Assembly (NCBI GenBank): GCA_041645035.1
Contig: JBAZQU010000014.1
Location: 1-28,590, forward strand
DNA: 28,590 bases
Reading direction: 5' to 3'
Source of the DNA: 2-02-FULL-48-14 sp041645035
GTDB lineage: Bacteria > Patescibacteriota > Gracilibacteria > UBA1369 > 2-02-FULL-48-14
This document shows positions 1 through 6,907 of this stretch, piece by piece. The translations under genes and the position numbers were made by a program. The notes beneath the pieces are model-generated. The model had not been told where the DNA came from. It saw only the letters and a list, made by a program, of their open reading frames with translations, and did not search any database. How positions within the stretch are numbered: position 1 is the stretch's first letter; each line of letters starts with the position of its first letter.

Positions 1-36
1 AAGTGGCTTAGGGATTAGAAAAGGTAGACCTGGAAG

Positions 37-64
37 ATTATACGATCAAATAGCCTGAAAACAA
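37..64 (-). promoter_or_regulatory. Sigma-70-like promoter reading out of the left edge
   Basis: On the minus strand TTGTTT (59-64) and a perfect TATAAT (37-42) are separated by 16 bp. It would drive a gene lying to the left of the window. The same -35 sequence and spacing recur in front of hicB. No gene or terminator hairpin is visible in 1-107. Confidence 0.4.
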
Positions 65-107
65 GGTTTCTCTCAGGGCTTAGCTTGGCAAATGGGGAAA
101 ATGTTGC

Positions 108-1037
108 TTATGATTGCAAAAGTGTCCTATTCGTGAAATCCAAAACCTTGAAATTATTTTCCTGTAAGTATTTCTCAGTTATTTCATAAAGAACGGGAGC
201 GAAGTTGGTGGTAATTTTTTCGATTCTTTCCATTTCTCCGCGAATTTTCATTTCTTTGTAGATTTCGTTGTATCTAAAATACCGATCCCCTCTTTTTATG
301 AAGAAGTGATTAGCCTCAAACACATGGAATTTTTGCAGCAGAGTGCCGGAGGAGAGAATCTGGCCCTTTAAATGGTCATTGGTCAGCCATATTTTTAGTT
401 GCAAGGGCTGCACGGACACGTTCTTCACCTTAAGATCGATGAAGTTGTATAAAACTGTGGCGCCTCCTCCAAAAGGTAGAGTTCTACCCGAATCGGGGAA
501 AACGTCCATGGAGTGATGGTATCGCTCTACGGTTTCAACAGGGGAGTGCAGGAAGATCCAATAAAGGAAATTGGAGAGTTGGCAGAGTCCGCCACCAAGA
601 CCTTTAACCACTTTACCGTTCGCCAGCAACATGCCGTCCACATATCCATTTTTATAACTCGGTTTTCCAACAATTTTCCAGAAAGAGAAGATGTGATTGG
701 GCCGAATGATCACGCCATTTAATTTGCGAATGGCCTGTCTTAAATTTGTGATCTTCTGTTCCTGTAACTGCATATTGCTATCGCCGAGTTTGCGCCTCAG
801 CACGGATTGATGCCGCGCGGCAACGCATTTGAAGAAATCAGTCGATCTTTCGTATTTGATCTTGGAATCGAAAAGGTTCTGGATATCCCTTGTAAGATAG
901 CGCAGAAGAATAATGGCCTCCTTAAGTATGGGGTATTTCTTAGAAAGGGCGATCCTTTTGGGGTTTTCATAAGCATAGATACGCTGAGCAATATCTTTTT
1001 CTATATTTGCCGGAATCGGGAGCACAAGTGGATTCAT
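108..1037 (-). CDS. VanW-family protein
   Basis: A 309-residue protein with a VanW domain at about residues 95-225. The diagnostic stretch is visible: an N-L-R-x-A-I-x-x-L-N-G segment (98-108), FSFW (117-120), GGGLCQLSN (148-156, with the conserved Cys152), ERYHHS (171-176) and PDSGRTLPFGGGATVLYN (181-198). VanW is named for a vancomycin-resistance cluster gene, but its biochemical role is not established and most homologues lie outside resistance clusters. A link to the cell wall is usually inferred. No clear signal peptide is seen. No vanA/vanB-type ligase, vanH, vanX or sensor kinase is nearby, so resistance should not be inferred. It is the last visible gene of the AT-rich islet and follows the DedA-like gene after a 91-nt gap. 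The ATG at 1037 has no Shine-Dalgarno sequence. Family assignment is firm, function is not. Confidence 0.88.
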   Translation of the reverse strand: MNPLVLPIPANIEKDIAQRIYAYENPKRIALSKKYPILKEAIILLRYLTRDIQNLFDSKIKYERSTDFFKCVAARHQSVLRRKLGDSNMQLQEQKITNLRQAIRKLNGVIIRPNHIFSFWKIVGKPSYKNGYVDGMLLANGKVVKGLGGGLCQLSNFLYWIFLHSPVETVERYHHSMDVFPDSGRTLPFGGGATVLYNFIDLKVKNVSVQPLQLKIWLTNDHLKGQILSSGTLLQKFHVFEANHFFIKRGDRYFRYNEIYKEMKIRGEMERIEKITTNFAPVLYEITEKYLQENNFKVLDFTNRTLLQS

Positions 1038-1128
1038 GGTTGTTAGTAGTAACCATATAACCCAAAAAAGCTCAGCTTATTACAGCATTTGTTTGTAAAA
1101 TATCGAATCTGTATTCTGGGTCGCCAAA

Positions 1129-1683
1129 TCAGATGGCGCTACCAATTAGTAAAACTACAAAAATTCCTGCGGTATTAAGAACGTACGATAGTGTAGAGAA
1201 AAGTTTTGTCGAAATTGATTGAGAAGTAGCTAACAAAGAGACCCCGATTTCATCAGGCAATGGCGATGCAATCATAAAACATGCCAAAGTTGGAATAAAA
1301 TATTTTTTTAATATATTTGGGATTTCGCCATTGAGGCGGTTTAAGAGTTTTTCTTTAGACAATTTTTCAATCTCATCCGTAAAAGAACGTCTGATAAATT
1401 TAAATATTATCAAATCACCAGTCAACGCACCAAAACCTGCGAGAAATCCTGCAAGTAAAATATTTTGATCCTTGGCCAATATCAGTAATATGGCTGTCGC
1501 AGGTGCTGCTGTGAAACCGTATGCAAAAAATATACCCGCTAAGAATGTGCCAAAATATCCTAAGCTCAATAAAGAGTCGTGAAATGACGAGAAATCTCGT
1601 CCTATAAATATTAAATACGCAATTACGAAGGTGAATATTAAAAAAAGTAGTTTAGGATATTTGATTTTCGACGATTTTTTCAT
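1129..1683 (-). CDS. DedA/VTT-like integral membrane protein
   Basis: A 184-residue, very hydrophobic protein with about five to six membrane segments (roughly residues 10-27, 38-60, 62-85, 87-97, 130-145 and 165-183). The GALTGDLIIFKFIR stretch (about 85-98) resembles the G-x-x-x-G-D-x-x-x-Y/F segment of DedA/SNARE-associated (VTT) proteins. MIASPLPDEIGVS further on occupies the place of the family's second re-entrant loop. DedA/VTT proteins are implicated in lipid carrier or phospholipid transport across the membrane. This protein is shorter than typical DedA (about 200-220 residues), so the assignment is by pattern only. It follows the MFS gene after 37 nt. A TACAAT hexamer ends 6 nt before the ATG, a spacing that would fit a leaderless transcript, although no good -35 is seen. 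Confidence 0.6.
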   Translation of the reverse strand: MKKSSKIKYPKLLFLIFTFVIAYLIFIGRDFSSFHDSLLSLGYFGTFLAGIFFAYGFTAAPATAILLILAKDQNILLAGFLAGFGALTGDLIIFKFIRRSFTDEIEKLSKEKLLNRLNGEIPNILKKYFIPTLACFMIASPLPDEIGVSLLATSQSISTKLFSTLSYVLNTAGIFVVLLIGSAI

Positions 1684-1720
1684 AAGTATATTGTACCAGA
1701 GGAACTTATAAATTTCCGTT

Positions 1721-2896
1721 TTAAACTTTACTTTGAATAAATACTTTTCTTTTTATCAACGTCCAAACTGTAAATAGCAATAAGAAGATTGCCGTTGTTA
1801 TGTAAATTGCCTGCAGATTCCAGATTGTGCCAATAAGCCCAAAAAGAGGCGCAAGGATCACACCGGAAAGATTAATAAGTAAATGATCGACTGACGTCAC
1901 GGTTGCCCTACTTATAGATTTTATATTGTGTTGAATCTTGCTGTCGATGAGTACCACTAAAGGTGAGGTGATGAAGTAAGAAAGCAAGAGCAGCGCGATC
2001 ATTGGAATACTTGGGAATAAACCCACCAAAAGCATTAAAACAAAGCCAAAAAAGGGAAGGCCATAATAAATCCAATGAGTGTTCTTTAACTTGTATGCAA
2101 AATAGGAGCCGATAGAGCTGGATACTGACCATATAAACCCAACAATGCCGAAGGCAAATATTGGTAATTTGGCTAATTGGTAATAAAGCTGGTCAAATTC
2201 CTCTATACCACCAAAAATAGAAATACCTACCGCGTATATAAATAGGTATACGAGCATTTTATTGTGTTTTATCTCCTCATAGGCTGCTTTTATGTGTTCA
2301 AGGTAACGGACCTCCTCCGTGGATTTTGCTTTTGGCGTCTCCCTTATAAGCAAGGCAAAAAATGCAGAGAATAGAAGTGGAATTACTGAAAAAATGAGAG
2401 CCCAATCAAGATTATAATGTGCTATAAAACCACCTGAAATTATTGAAACCGCTAAAGCAATGTGGAAGTAGAATTTTTTCTTTCCAAGCGTTTTTTCGTA
2501 TTCCTCCTTTTTGTCAAAAGCCGTTAATTCATCATAAAGCAATGCCTCCGTTGTTCCTGAAACAAGAGAACTGCCTATGCTCCAAAATAAAAAGCCGAGT
2601 GCGTATAAATAAAAATCTCCATTTGCAAAAAACCAGGTCACAAAGCACAGAGATTTGATCATTGGCGCTATTACCAGCATTTTTTTACGACTCCAGTAAT
2701 CCGCTAATGCTCCGGATGGTATTTCCAATATTACCGATGTCAGAGCCCACCACGCCAAAAGGAGTGAAATTTCAAAAACTGACAAACCACGGATATTAAA
2801 CAGTACGTTGTAAATTGCGTATGCAAAAACAAAATCGTAAAGCGACGAACTAAGGTAGTAATTTCGTAGAAATGATTTGTACTTACCATTGATCAT
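1721..2896 (-). CDS. Major facilitator superfamily (MFS) transporter
   Basis: A 391-residue protein with about 12 predicted membrane helices, the standard MFS length. The MFS signature between helices 2 and 3 is visible as GALADYWSRKKML (about residues 62-74, consensus G-x-x-x-D-x-x-x-R-K/R). A central cytoplasmic loop rich in Lys/Glu (about 185-215) separates the two six-helix halves. It would move a small solute or drug using the ion gradient, but the substrate cannot be told from sequence. It lies in the AT-rich islet between a broken SLH gene and the DedA-like gene, all on one strand, so the three could share a transcript. No Shine-Dalgarno sequence precedes the ATG at 2896. Confidence 0.88.
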   Translation of the reverse strand: MINGKYKSFLRNYYLSSSLYDFVFAYAIYNVLFNIRGLSVFEISLLLAWWALTSVILEIPSGALADYWSRKKMLVIAPMIKSLCFVTWFFANGDFYLYALGFLFWSIGSSLVSGTTEALLYDELTAFDKKEEYEKTLGKKKFYFHIALAVSIISGGFIAHYNLDWALIFSVIPLLFSAFFALLIRETPKAKSTEEVRYLEHIKAAYEEIKHNKMLVYLFIYAVGISIFGGIEEFDQLYYQLAKLPIFAFGIVGFIWSVSSSIGSYFAYKLKNTHWIYYGLPFFGFVLMLLVGLFPSIPMIALLLLSYFITSPLVVLIDSKIQHNIKSISRATVTSVDHLLINLSGVILAPLFGLIGTIWNLQAIYITTAIFLLLFTVWTLIKRKVFIQSKV

Positions 2897-2955
2897 ATGA
2901 CCAACTTTTATTGGGGATCACTCTCCCACCAGCATTACCTCTTTGGCCTCTTCCA

Positions 2956-3117
2956 TCACAAAGAAACCGCTAAAATGTCTTGGTCTTGGAGATATTCCAG
3001 AGCTTCAAAGTAAGGATCTCCGGCCTGAACGTCAGAAAAGGCAGATGCTTGAACTTGAACAAAAGGGCAGAGATTCAGGATGAGTAGAATGATGAGGGAA
3101 AGGGCTTTGTTCTTCAT
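2956..3117 (-). pseudogene. Truncated SLH-domain surface protein (N-terminal remnant)
   Basis: This 53-codon reading frame starts 4 nt after the RhuM stop codon. It begins with a clear signal peptide: MKNK, a hydrophobic core, then a VQASA cleavage site near residue 26. It continues as AFSDVQAGDPYFEALEYL, which matches the opening of an SLH repeat (F-x-D-V-x-x-x-x-P-Y/W-x-x-A-I-x-x-L). The SLH repeat stops after about 20 residues at a TGA, and the next frames do not restore SLH sequence. A full SLH protein would need three repeats of about 50 residues plus an effector domain. The only other SLH protein in the window (right edge) has the same signal-peptide-plus-FDDV layout. I infer a deletion or recombination scar. 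A real 53-residue secreted peptide cannot be excluded. Confidence 0.6.
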
Positions 3118-3121
3118 AAAT

Positions 3122-4132
3122 TTAAGAGGTAAGCTTCCCATTTTTCTCAACCTTTTTTTGTAGTGTTTTAATATTTTCCAAATAATTCCGCTCTGCGGAC
3201 GAAAGTGTTTTTGCCTGAAATTTTTTATATTCGGTTTTTGCTTTTTCCAAGGCTTGTTCGTGACTGATGCTTCCGGCATTTTGTAATAATTGCTCGCCGG
3301 TAGCAGTCAAAATGCCATCCAAATGTTGCGCCCAATCTTTCATTTTCATGGCAATTTCACGCTCTGCTTGTCGTTCTGCAAAATCGAGATATCCTGAAAC
3401 GATCCGGTTCAATGCCCTAAGTTCTTTTTCTTTCAAATAATTTTTAGCAATTACGGCATCTGCCAAATGCGGTATATCACCGGAAAATGTTGTCAATCCC
3501 ATAAATTCTTTTTCCGCGTCAACACGCGAGTAGATCAGTTCGGCGGCCGTATGCCCATGAACGGCATAGTGGATCTTGTTTTGAACTTTTTTGAAAAACT
3601 CTATCGATTCATCGGCTTTTGGCTCGTAGTCTATACTGGTGGCATAAATATCAAGTATTTGGCGATAAAAGATTTTTTCGCTACTGCGAATATCGCGAAT
3701 ACGCTCCAACAACTCTTTCCAGTAACTTCCGCCGCCAGCTTGCTTAAGTCGTTCGTCATCCATTGTGAAACCCTTTTGGATATATTCTCGCAAGCGTTCG
3801 GTCGCCCACTGGCGGAATTTGGTGGCTGTTGATGATTTTATCCGGTATCCAAGCGATATGATCATGTCCAGATTATAGTACTCAATGTTGTAGCTTTTCC
3901 CGTCCACAGCAGTTGTTCGGAATTTCCGAACAACTGAATCGTGTTGCAATTCACTTTCTTCAAAAATATGTTTAATGTGTTCGCTCACATTTGCTTTACT
4001 TGAACCAAAAAGTTCAACCAGTTGAGCTTGCGTGAGCCAAGCCGTTTCATCTTCAAAACGAACACTCACCGATATTTTCTCATCGGCGGTTTTATAGATG
4101 ATGATTTCGTTATTTGGTTGGCTGTTTTTCAT
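3122..4132 (-). CDS. RhuM-family protein
   Basis: A 336-residue protein matching the virulence RhuM family, named after a gene on Salmonella pathogenicity island 3. The N-terminal part (about residues 8-130) carries the family hallmarks: EIIIYKTADEKISVSVRF, ETAWLTQAQLVELFGSSKANVSEHI (a helix-turn-helix-like segment), the VVRKFRTTAVDGKSYNIEYYNLDMIISLGYR region and FRQWATERLREYIQKGF. The C-terminal half is helical and rich in Lys/Glu. The molecular function of RhuM is unknown. Homologues are often found in genomic islands and near restriction-modification or toxin-antitoxin genes, so it marks accessory DNA. Here it sits between the GNAT gene (112-nt gap) and the SLH remnant (4-nt gap). TATAAA ends 6 nt before the ATG, a possible leaderless arrangement, with no convincing -35. 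Confidence 0.88.
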   Translation of the reverse strand: MKNSQPNNEIIIYKTADEKISVSVRFEDETAWLTQAQLVELFGSSKANVSEHIKHIFEESELQHDSVVRKFRTTAVDGKSYNIEYYNLDMIISLGYRIKSSTATKFRQWATERLREYIQKGFTMDDERLKQAGGGSYWKELLERIRDIRSSEKIFYRQILDIYATSIDYEPKADESIEFFKKVQNKIHYAVHGHTAAELIYSRVDAEKEFMGLTTFSGDIPHLADAVIAKNYLKEKELRALNRIVSGYLDFAERQAEREIAMKMKDWAQHLDGILTATGEQLLQNAGSISHEQALEKAKTEYKKFQAKTLSSAERNYLENIKTLQKKVEKNGKLTS

Positions 4133-4244
4133 ATAATATTTATAGGATTAGGCATAAAACGATTTCCACATTTGCCACGTCAGCTTCTCTCATCCTTGAT
4201 TGCCAGTGAGTTTTGCATATTTTTTAGAAATTAAATAGTGTGTG

Positions 4245-4670
4245 TTAGGCGCCGTTACGTAGTTTCTTAGAAAAGAAAATTTCTGCTGGACCATCATTGA
4301 TTTCAAACAGTGCGCCCATATCATGGTAGCCTAGTTTCCTATAAAAATGTTGTGCTTCCTCATCAGCTTGCGATGATGTCATCACTAATTTATGCTTACA
4401 TTTTTTCATTTCTCTCTCCCAGAATTTTGTAAGATTTGTCCCAATTCCCTTTTTTTGATACTCATCTTCAATGGCCAGCATGCTCATAAATGGAATTGTA
4501 TCCCAAATGTAACCAAATCTAAGCCATCCTATATGTTTCATATTGTCCTTTGCAATAATAAGCTCTTTATCAGAAATTTTCTTTTCTAACCTTTTTATAT
4601 CAATGTGAATATCATTTTTCTTAAGATACTCGAGATCCTTTAGTGTTGCGTAAGTAATTGAGATTTTCAT
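4245..4670 (-). CDS. GNAT-family N-acetyltransferase
   Basis: A 141-residue acetyltransferase of the GCN5-related (GNAT) fold, transferring an acetyl group from acetyl-CoA to an amine. The acetyl-CoA loop is visible as QKKGIGTNL (residues 72-80, consensus Q/R-x-x-G-x-G/A). It follows a beta strand FMSMLAIEDEY and precedes the usual AQHFYRKLGYHDMG motif (106-119). I start it at the ATG at 4670 (MKISITYATLKDL) rather than the in-frame ATG 15 codons upstream, because the fold begins there and the extra residues look like translated spacer. The substrate is unknown; it could be a small molecule, an antibiotic or a protein. It lies between the cupin gene and rhuM, at the border of the AT-rich islet, and resembles the islet in base composition. 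Confidence 0.85.
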   Translation of the reverse strand: MKISITYATLKDLEYLKKNDIHIDIKRLEKKISDKELIIAKDNMKHIGWLRFGYIWDTIPFMSMLAIEDEYQKKGIGTNLTKFWEREMKKCKHKLVMTSSQADEEAQHFYRKLGYHDMGALFEINDGPAEIFFSKKLRNGA

Positions 4671-4720
4671 ATTTTGTAGACTACTAATGCTAATAATTAA
4701 AAACAATGGCGCCAACGTTC

Positions 4721-5131
4721 TTATGCGAAGTATTTCTTAGCGAGTTTGGCGTCAAGTTTAAGATTATTTCCTTTGCCACTGCGACCATAATCGTCGGAGA
4801 GTTTTACCACGTCGTCGAGGTCGTTGGTGGAAACTTCAAGAATTTCGGCGTCTTCAATGGCTTCGGCGCGGTGGACCATACCAGGGTATACGTCGAGCTT
4901 GTCGCCCGGGTTTAGGGTGATTTCGTCGAGGGCATCGGCGCTTTCTCCCAAATAGAATTTAACCCGACCTTTGAGTAAGTACTGAGTTTCCTTCTTTCGT
5001 TCGTGATATTGCAGCGAATAACGATGCCCCTTTTTAATATAAAGGATTTTACCCACGTATTCGGGCTGGTTCGCGAACCAGATTTCTTTACCCCAAGGTT
5101 TAAGAATTTCTTTAATTTTCGTTTGGTTCAT
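4721..5131 (-). CDS. Mannose-6-phosphate isomerase-type cupin
   Basis: A 136-residue single-domain cupin similar to the C-terminal domain of type II mannose-6-phosphate isomerase/GDP-mannose pyrophosphorylase. PWGKEIWFA at the start, the metal-site residues in SLQYHERKKETQYLLKG (Gln41, His43, Glu48) and VYPGMVHRAEA (His87) are all present. It should interconvert fructose-6-phosphate and mannose-6-phosphate, feeding GDP-mannose synthesis. The gene overlaps manC by 20 nt, so translation is probably coupled. In many bacteria these two activities are fused in one protein of about 470 residues; here they are separate. It is the last gene of the train before the AT-rich islet. It could instead be a related sugar-phosphate cupin, but the manC neighbour supports the isomerase role. 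Confidence 0.82.
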   Translation of the reverse strand: MNQTKIKEILKPWGKEIWFANQPEYVGKILYIKKGHRYSLQYHERKKETQYLLKGRVKFYLGESADALDEITLNPGDKLDVYPGMVHRAEAIEDAEILEVSTNDLDDVVKLSDDYGRSGKGNNLKLDAKLAKKYFA

Positions 5132-6158
5132 GGAGGCGGCTTAAAAGAGTTTTGAGATCGGAACTTTTGTCTTTGGGGCAGATGAGTGTGAAACCGTCGG
5201 CAGTAACCACTACCATGTTTTTGAGCCCAAAGGCGGCAATACGAGTATCGCTTTCATTATAAATAAGGGTACCTTCACAATCTACTGCGGTGGCATCCCC
5301 CTTCACGATGTTGGCATGGGGGCTTTCGGCGAGTTCTTCATGCAAGGAGGCAAAGGTGCCAATGTCGCTCCAGCCCAGGTCTGCGGGGATGATGCGCACA
5401 CGAGTCGGGTCGACTTTTTCCATGATTCCGTAATCCACGGAAATTTTGTCACAGAGCGGGTAGCAGTCTTCAATGGAAGTCCCTGCTTGGATTTTTTTAA
5501 GTTGTTCGTAGGTTTTGGGAAGGTGTTTCTCAAATTCCTCCAAGATAGTGCTCACTTTCCACACATAATAACCGGTATTCCACAGGTAGCTATAAGAGGA
5601 GAGGAAGCGTTTGGCGGTCTCGTAGTCGGGTTTTTCTTTAAAAGCTTTGAATTCATAAACCTCGATGCCGTCGCGTTCACTGAGCATGCGGCCGATCTTT
5701 ACATAACCTAAATTCACGTTGGGATACTTGGCTTTTACTTCAATAATATTAAGGGTGTTTTCCTCCTTGGCCAGTCGTTCGGCTGCATACAATTTTTGTT
5801 CAAACTCGGCGGCGTCTTGCACGAGGTGGTCCGCGTAGACCACGGCCATTACGGCATCCGGGTCTTTTTTAGCAATGAGAGCTGCGGCGAGACCGATGCA
5901 GGGGCCGGTGTCTTGCATGCTGGGTTCCAAAATCAGGTTTTCCCTGGGAAGCCTAGGGAGCTGCTTGAGAACCAGGTCTTTATATTGGGCATTCGTACTC
6001 ACATAAATATCCTCCGGCTTCACAAAAGAAACGCGGTCATAAGTTTCCTGAATCATGGTTCGACTGGAAACCAGTTTTTGAAACTGTTTTGGTTTTTCGG
6101 CATGGCTCATGGGCCAGAGGCGGGTTCCCACTCCTCCCGCCAAAATCACGATTTTCAT
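5112..6158 (-). CDS. manC: Mannose-1-phosphate guanylyltransferase
   Basis: A 348-residue nucleotidyltransferase that makes GDP-mannose from mannose-1-phosphate and GTP in the cytoplasm. The signature loop LAGGVGTRLWPMSHAEKPKQ (residues 6-25) is complete, including the Gly-rich nucleotide loop and the catalytic Arg and Lys. Further family motifs follow: EPSMQDTGPCIGLAA, VVYADHLV, FKEKPDYETA, YLWNTGYYVWK and ADLGWSDIGTF. The length fits the single-domain form lacking the isomerase domain, which is encoded by the overlapping downstream cupin gene. Its ATG overlaps the prepilin peptidase stop codon (ATGA). GDP-mannose would serve surface glycans or glycosylation of the secreted proteins encoded nearby, which is inference from context. 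Confidence 0.95.
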   Translation of the reverse strand: MKIVILAGGVGTRLWPMSHAEKPKQFQKLVSSRTMIQETYDRVSFVKPEDIYVSTNAQYKDLVLKQLPRLPRENLILEPSMQDTGPCIGLAAALIAKKDPDAVMAVVYADHLVQDAAEFEQKLYAAERLAKEENTLNIIEVKAKYPNVNLGYVKIGRMLSERDGIEVYEFKAFKEKPDYETAKRFLSSYSYLWNTGYYVWKVSTILEEFEKHLPKTYEQLKKIQAGTSIEDCYPLCDKISVDYGIMEKVDPTRVRIIPADLGWSDIGTFASLHEELAESPHANIVKGDATAVDCEGTLIYNESDTRIAAFGLKNMVVVTADGFTLICPKDKSSDLKTLLSRLHEPNEN

Positions 6159-6907
6159 AAGAGACTTAAGTAAAGTTCGAGCATTCGATCACCGAAGAAG
6201 AAGGCTAGCACGGTTCCCAGAACAAGAAAAGGCCCCAGAGGCACGGCCGTTTTGGCGGTTGCTTTTTTGCTAAGCAGTAAAACCACGCTTACGAGGCTGC
6301 CGATGACATAACTCACCATAATGGCCAGCAGGGTCATAGGCCAAGCAAGCATAAAACCTATGAAGGCTCCGATGCGCAGGTCACCGATGCCAATCCAGCG
6401 TCCTTTCGAGACAATATATTGTAAACCAAAAAAACCTACGCCCACCGCGGCTCCAATGAGACTGCTCTGCACGTCGCCGATCCAGAAGCTTGCCAAAAAG
6501 GCGAAGGCAATTGCGGGCAGCATGATGGCATCGTGAATTTCTTTATAGCGAAGGTCGTAGAAGAAGATGAAAAGCAGGACGAAAAAATGCGGCACCATCC
6601 AGGCGAAAAGCTCCCAGTTTTGCACTTGAAAGTAGAGCGCGGCAAAAAGCAATCCGCTGACCAGTTCGGTGACGGGGTACCAAAAAGAAATTCGTTCTTT
6701 GCAGGCGTGGCAGCGGCCGCGAAGCCAGAGATAACTGAGCAGAGGCACGAGGTCGCTGGCGCGTAGCGTTTTTTTGCAAACGGTACAGTGCGAGCGGCCG
6801 GTAAAAATTCCTTTTTCACCGTGATGCAGGCGTGGCAAGAGCATGCTAAGAAAACTCCCCAAAAGGAGTCCAAAAATAAAACACAGCAGCGTATTCCAAA
6901 GCATCAT
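6155..6907 (-). CDS. pilD: Prepilin peptidase (type IV pilus leader peptidase)
   Basis: A 250-residue polytopic membrane protease (A24 family) that removes the short leader from type IV prepilins and usually N-methylates the new terminus. The cytoplasmic loop has both zinc cysteine pairs, CTVC (41-44) and CHAC (66-69), flanking LVPLLSYLWLRGRC. The catalytic aspartates are Asp118 in FFYDLRYKEIHD and Asp176 in GIGDLRIG, matching the family's first Asp and G-x-G-D motif. About seven to eight membrane helices are seen. No pilin or pilus ATPase is in the window, so substrates must be encoded elsewhere. It overlaps the TPR gene and manC by 4 nt each, so these three are likely co-translated. I start at 6907 for the overlap; the second ATG, one codon on, is equally possible. 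Confidence 0.94.
   Translation of the reverse strand: MMLWNTLLCFIFGLLLGSFLSMLLPRLHHGEKGIFTGRSHCTVCKKTLRASDLVPLLSYLWLRGRCHACKERISFWYPVTELVSGLLFAALYFQVQNWELFAWMVPHFFVLLFIFFYDLRYKEIHDAIMLPAIAFAFLASFWIGDVQSSLIGAAVGVGFFGLQYIVSKGRWIGIGDLRIGAFIGFMLAWPMTLLAIMVSYVIGSLVSVVLLLSKKATAKTAVPLGPFLVLGTVLAFFFGDRMLELYLSLL

Noticed and set aside
1060..1080. AAGCTGAGCTT followed by T6 (minus strand) as a terminator before vanW
   Set aside because: The palindrome leaves a one-base loop, which cannot form a hairpin, and it would terminate just before the vanW start.
4245..4720. GNAT gene flanked by GGCGCC words and a GCCTAAC-like end, suggesting an integron cassette
   Set aside because: No full attC pair with matching inner and outer core sites can be drawn, and no integrase is present. 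The six-base palindrome recurs easily by chance.
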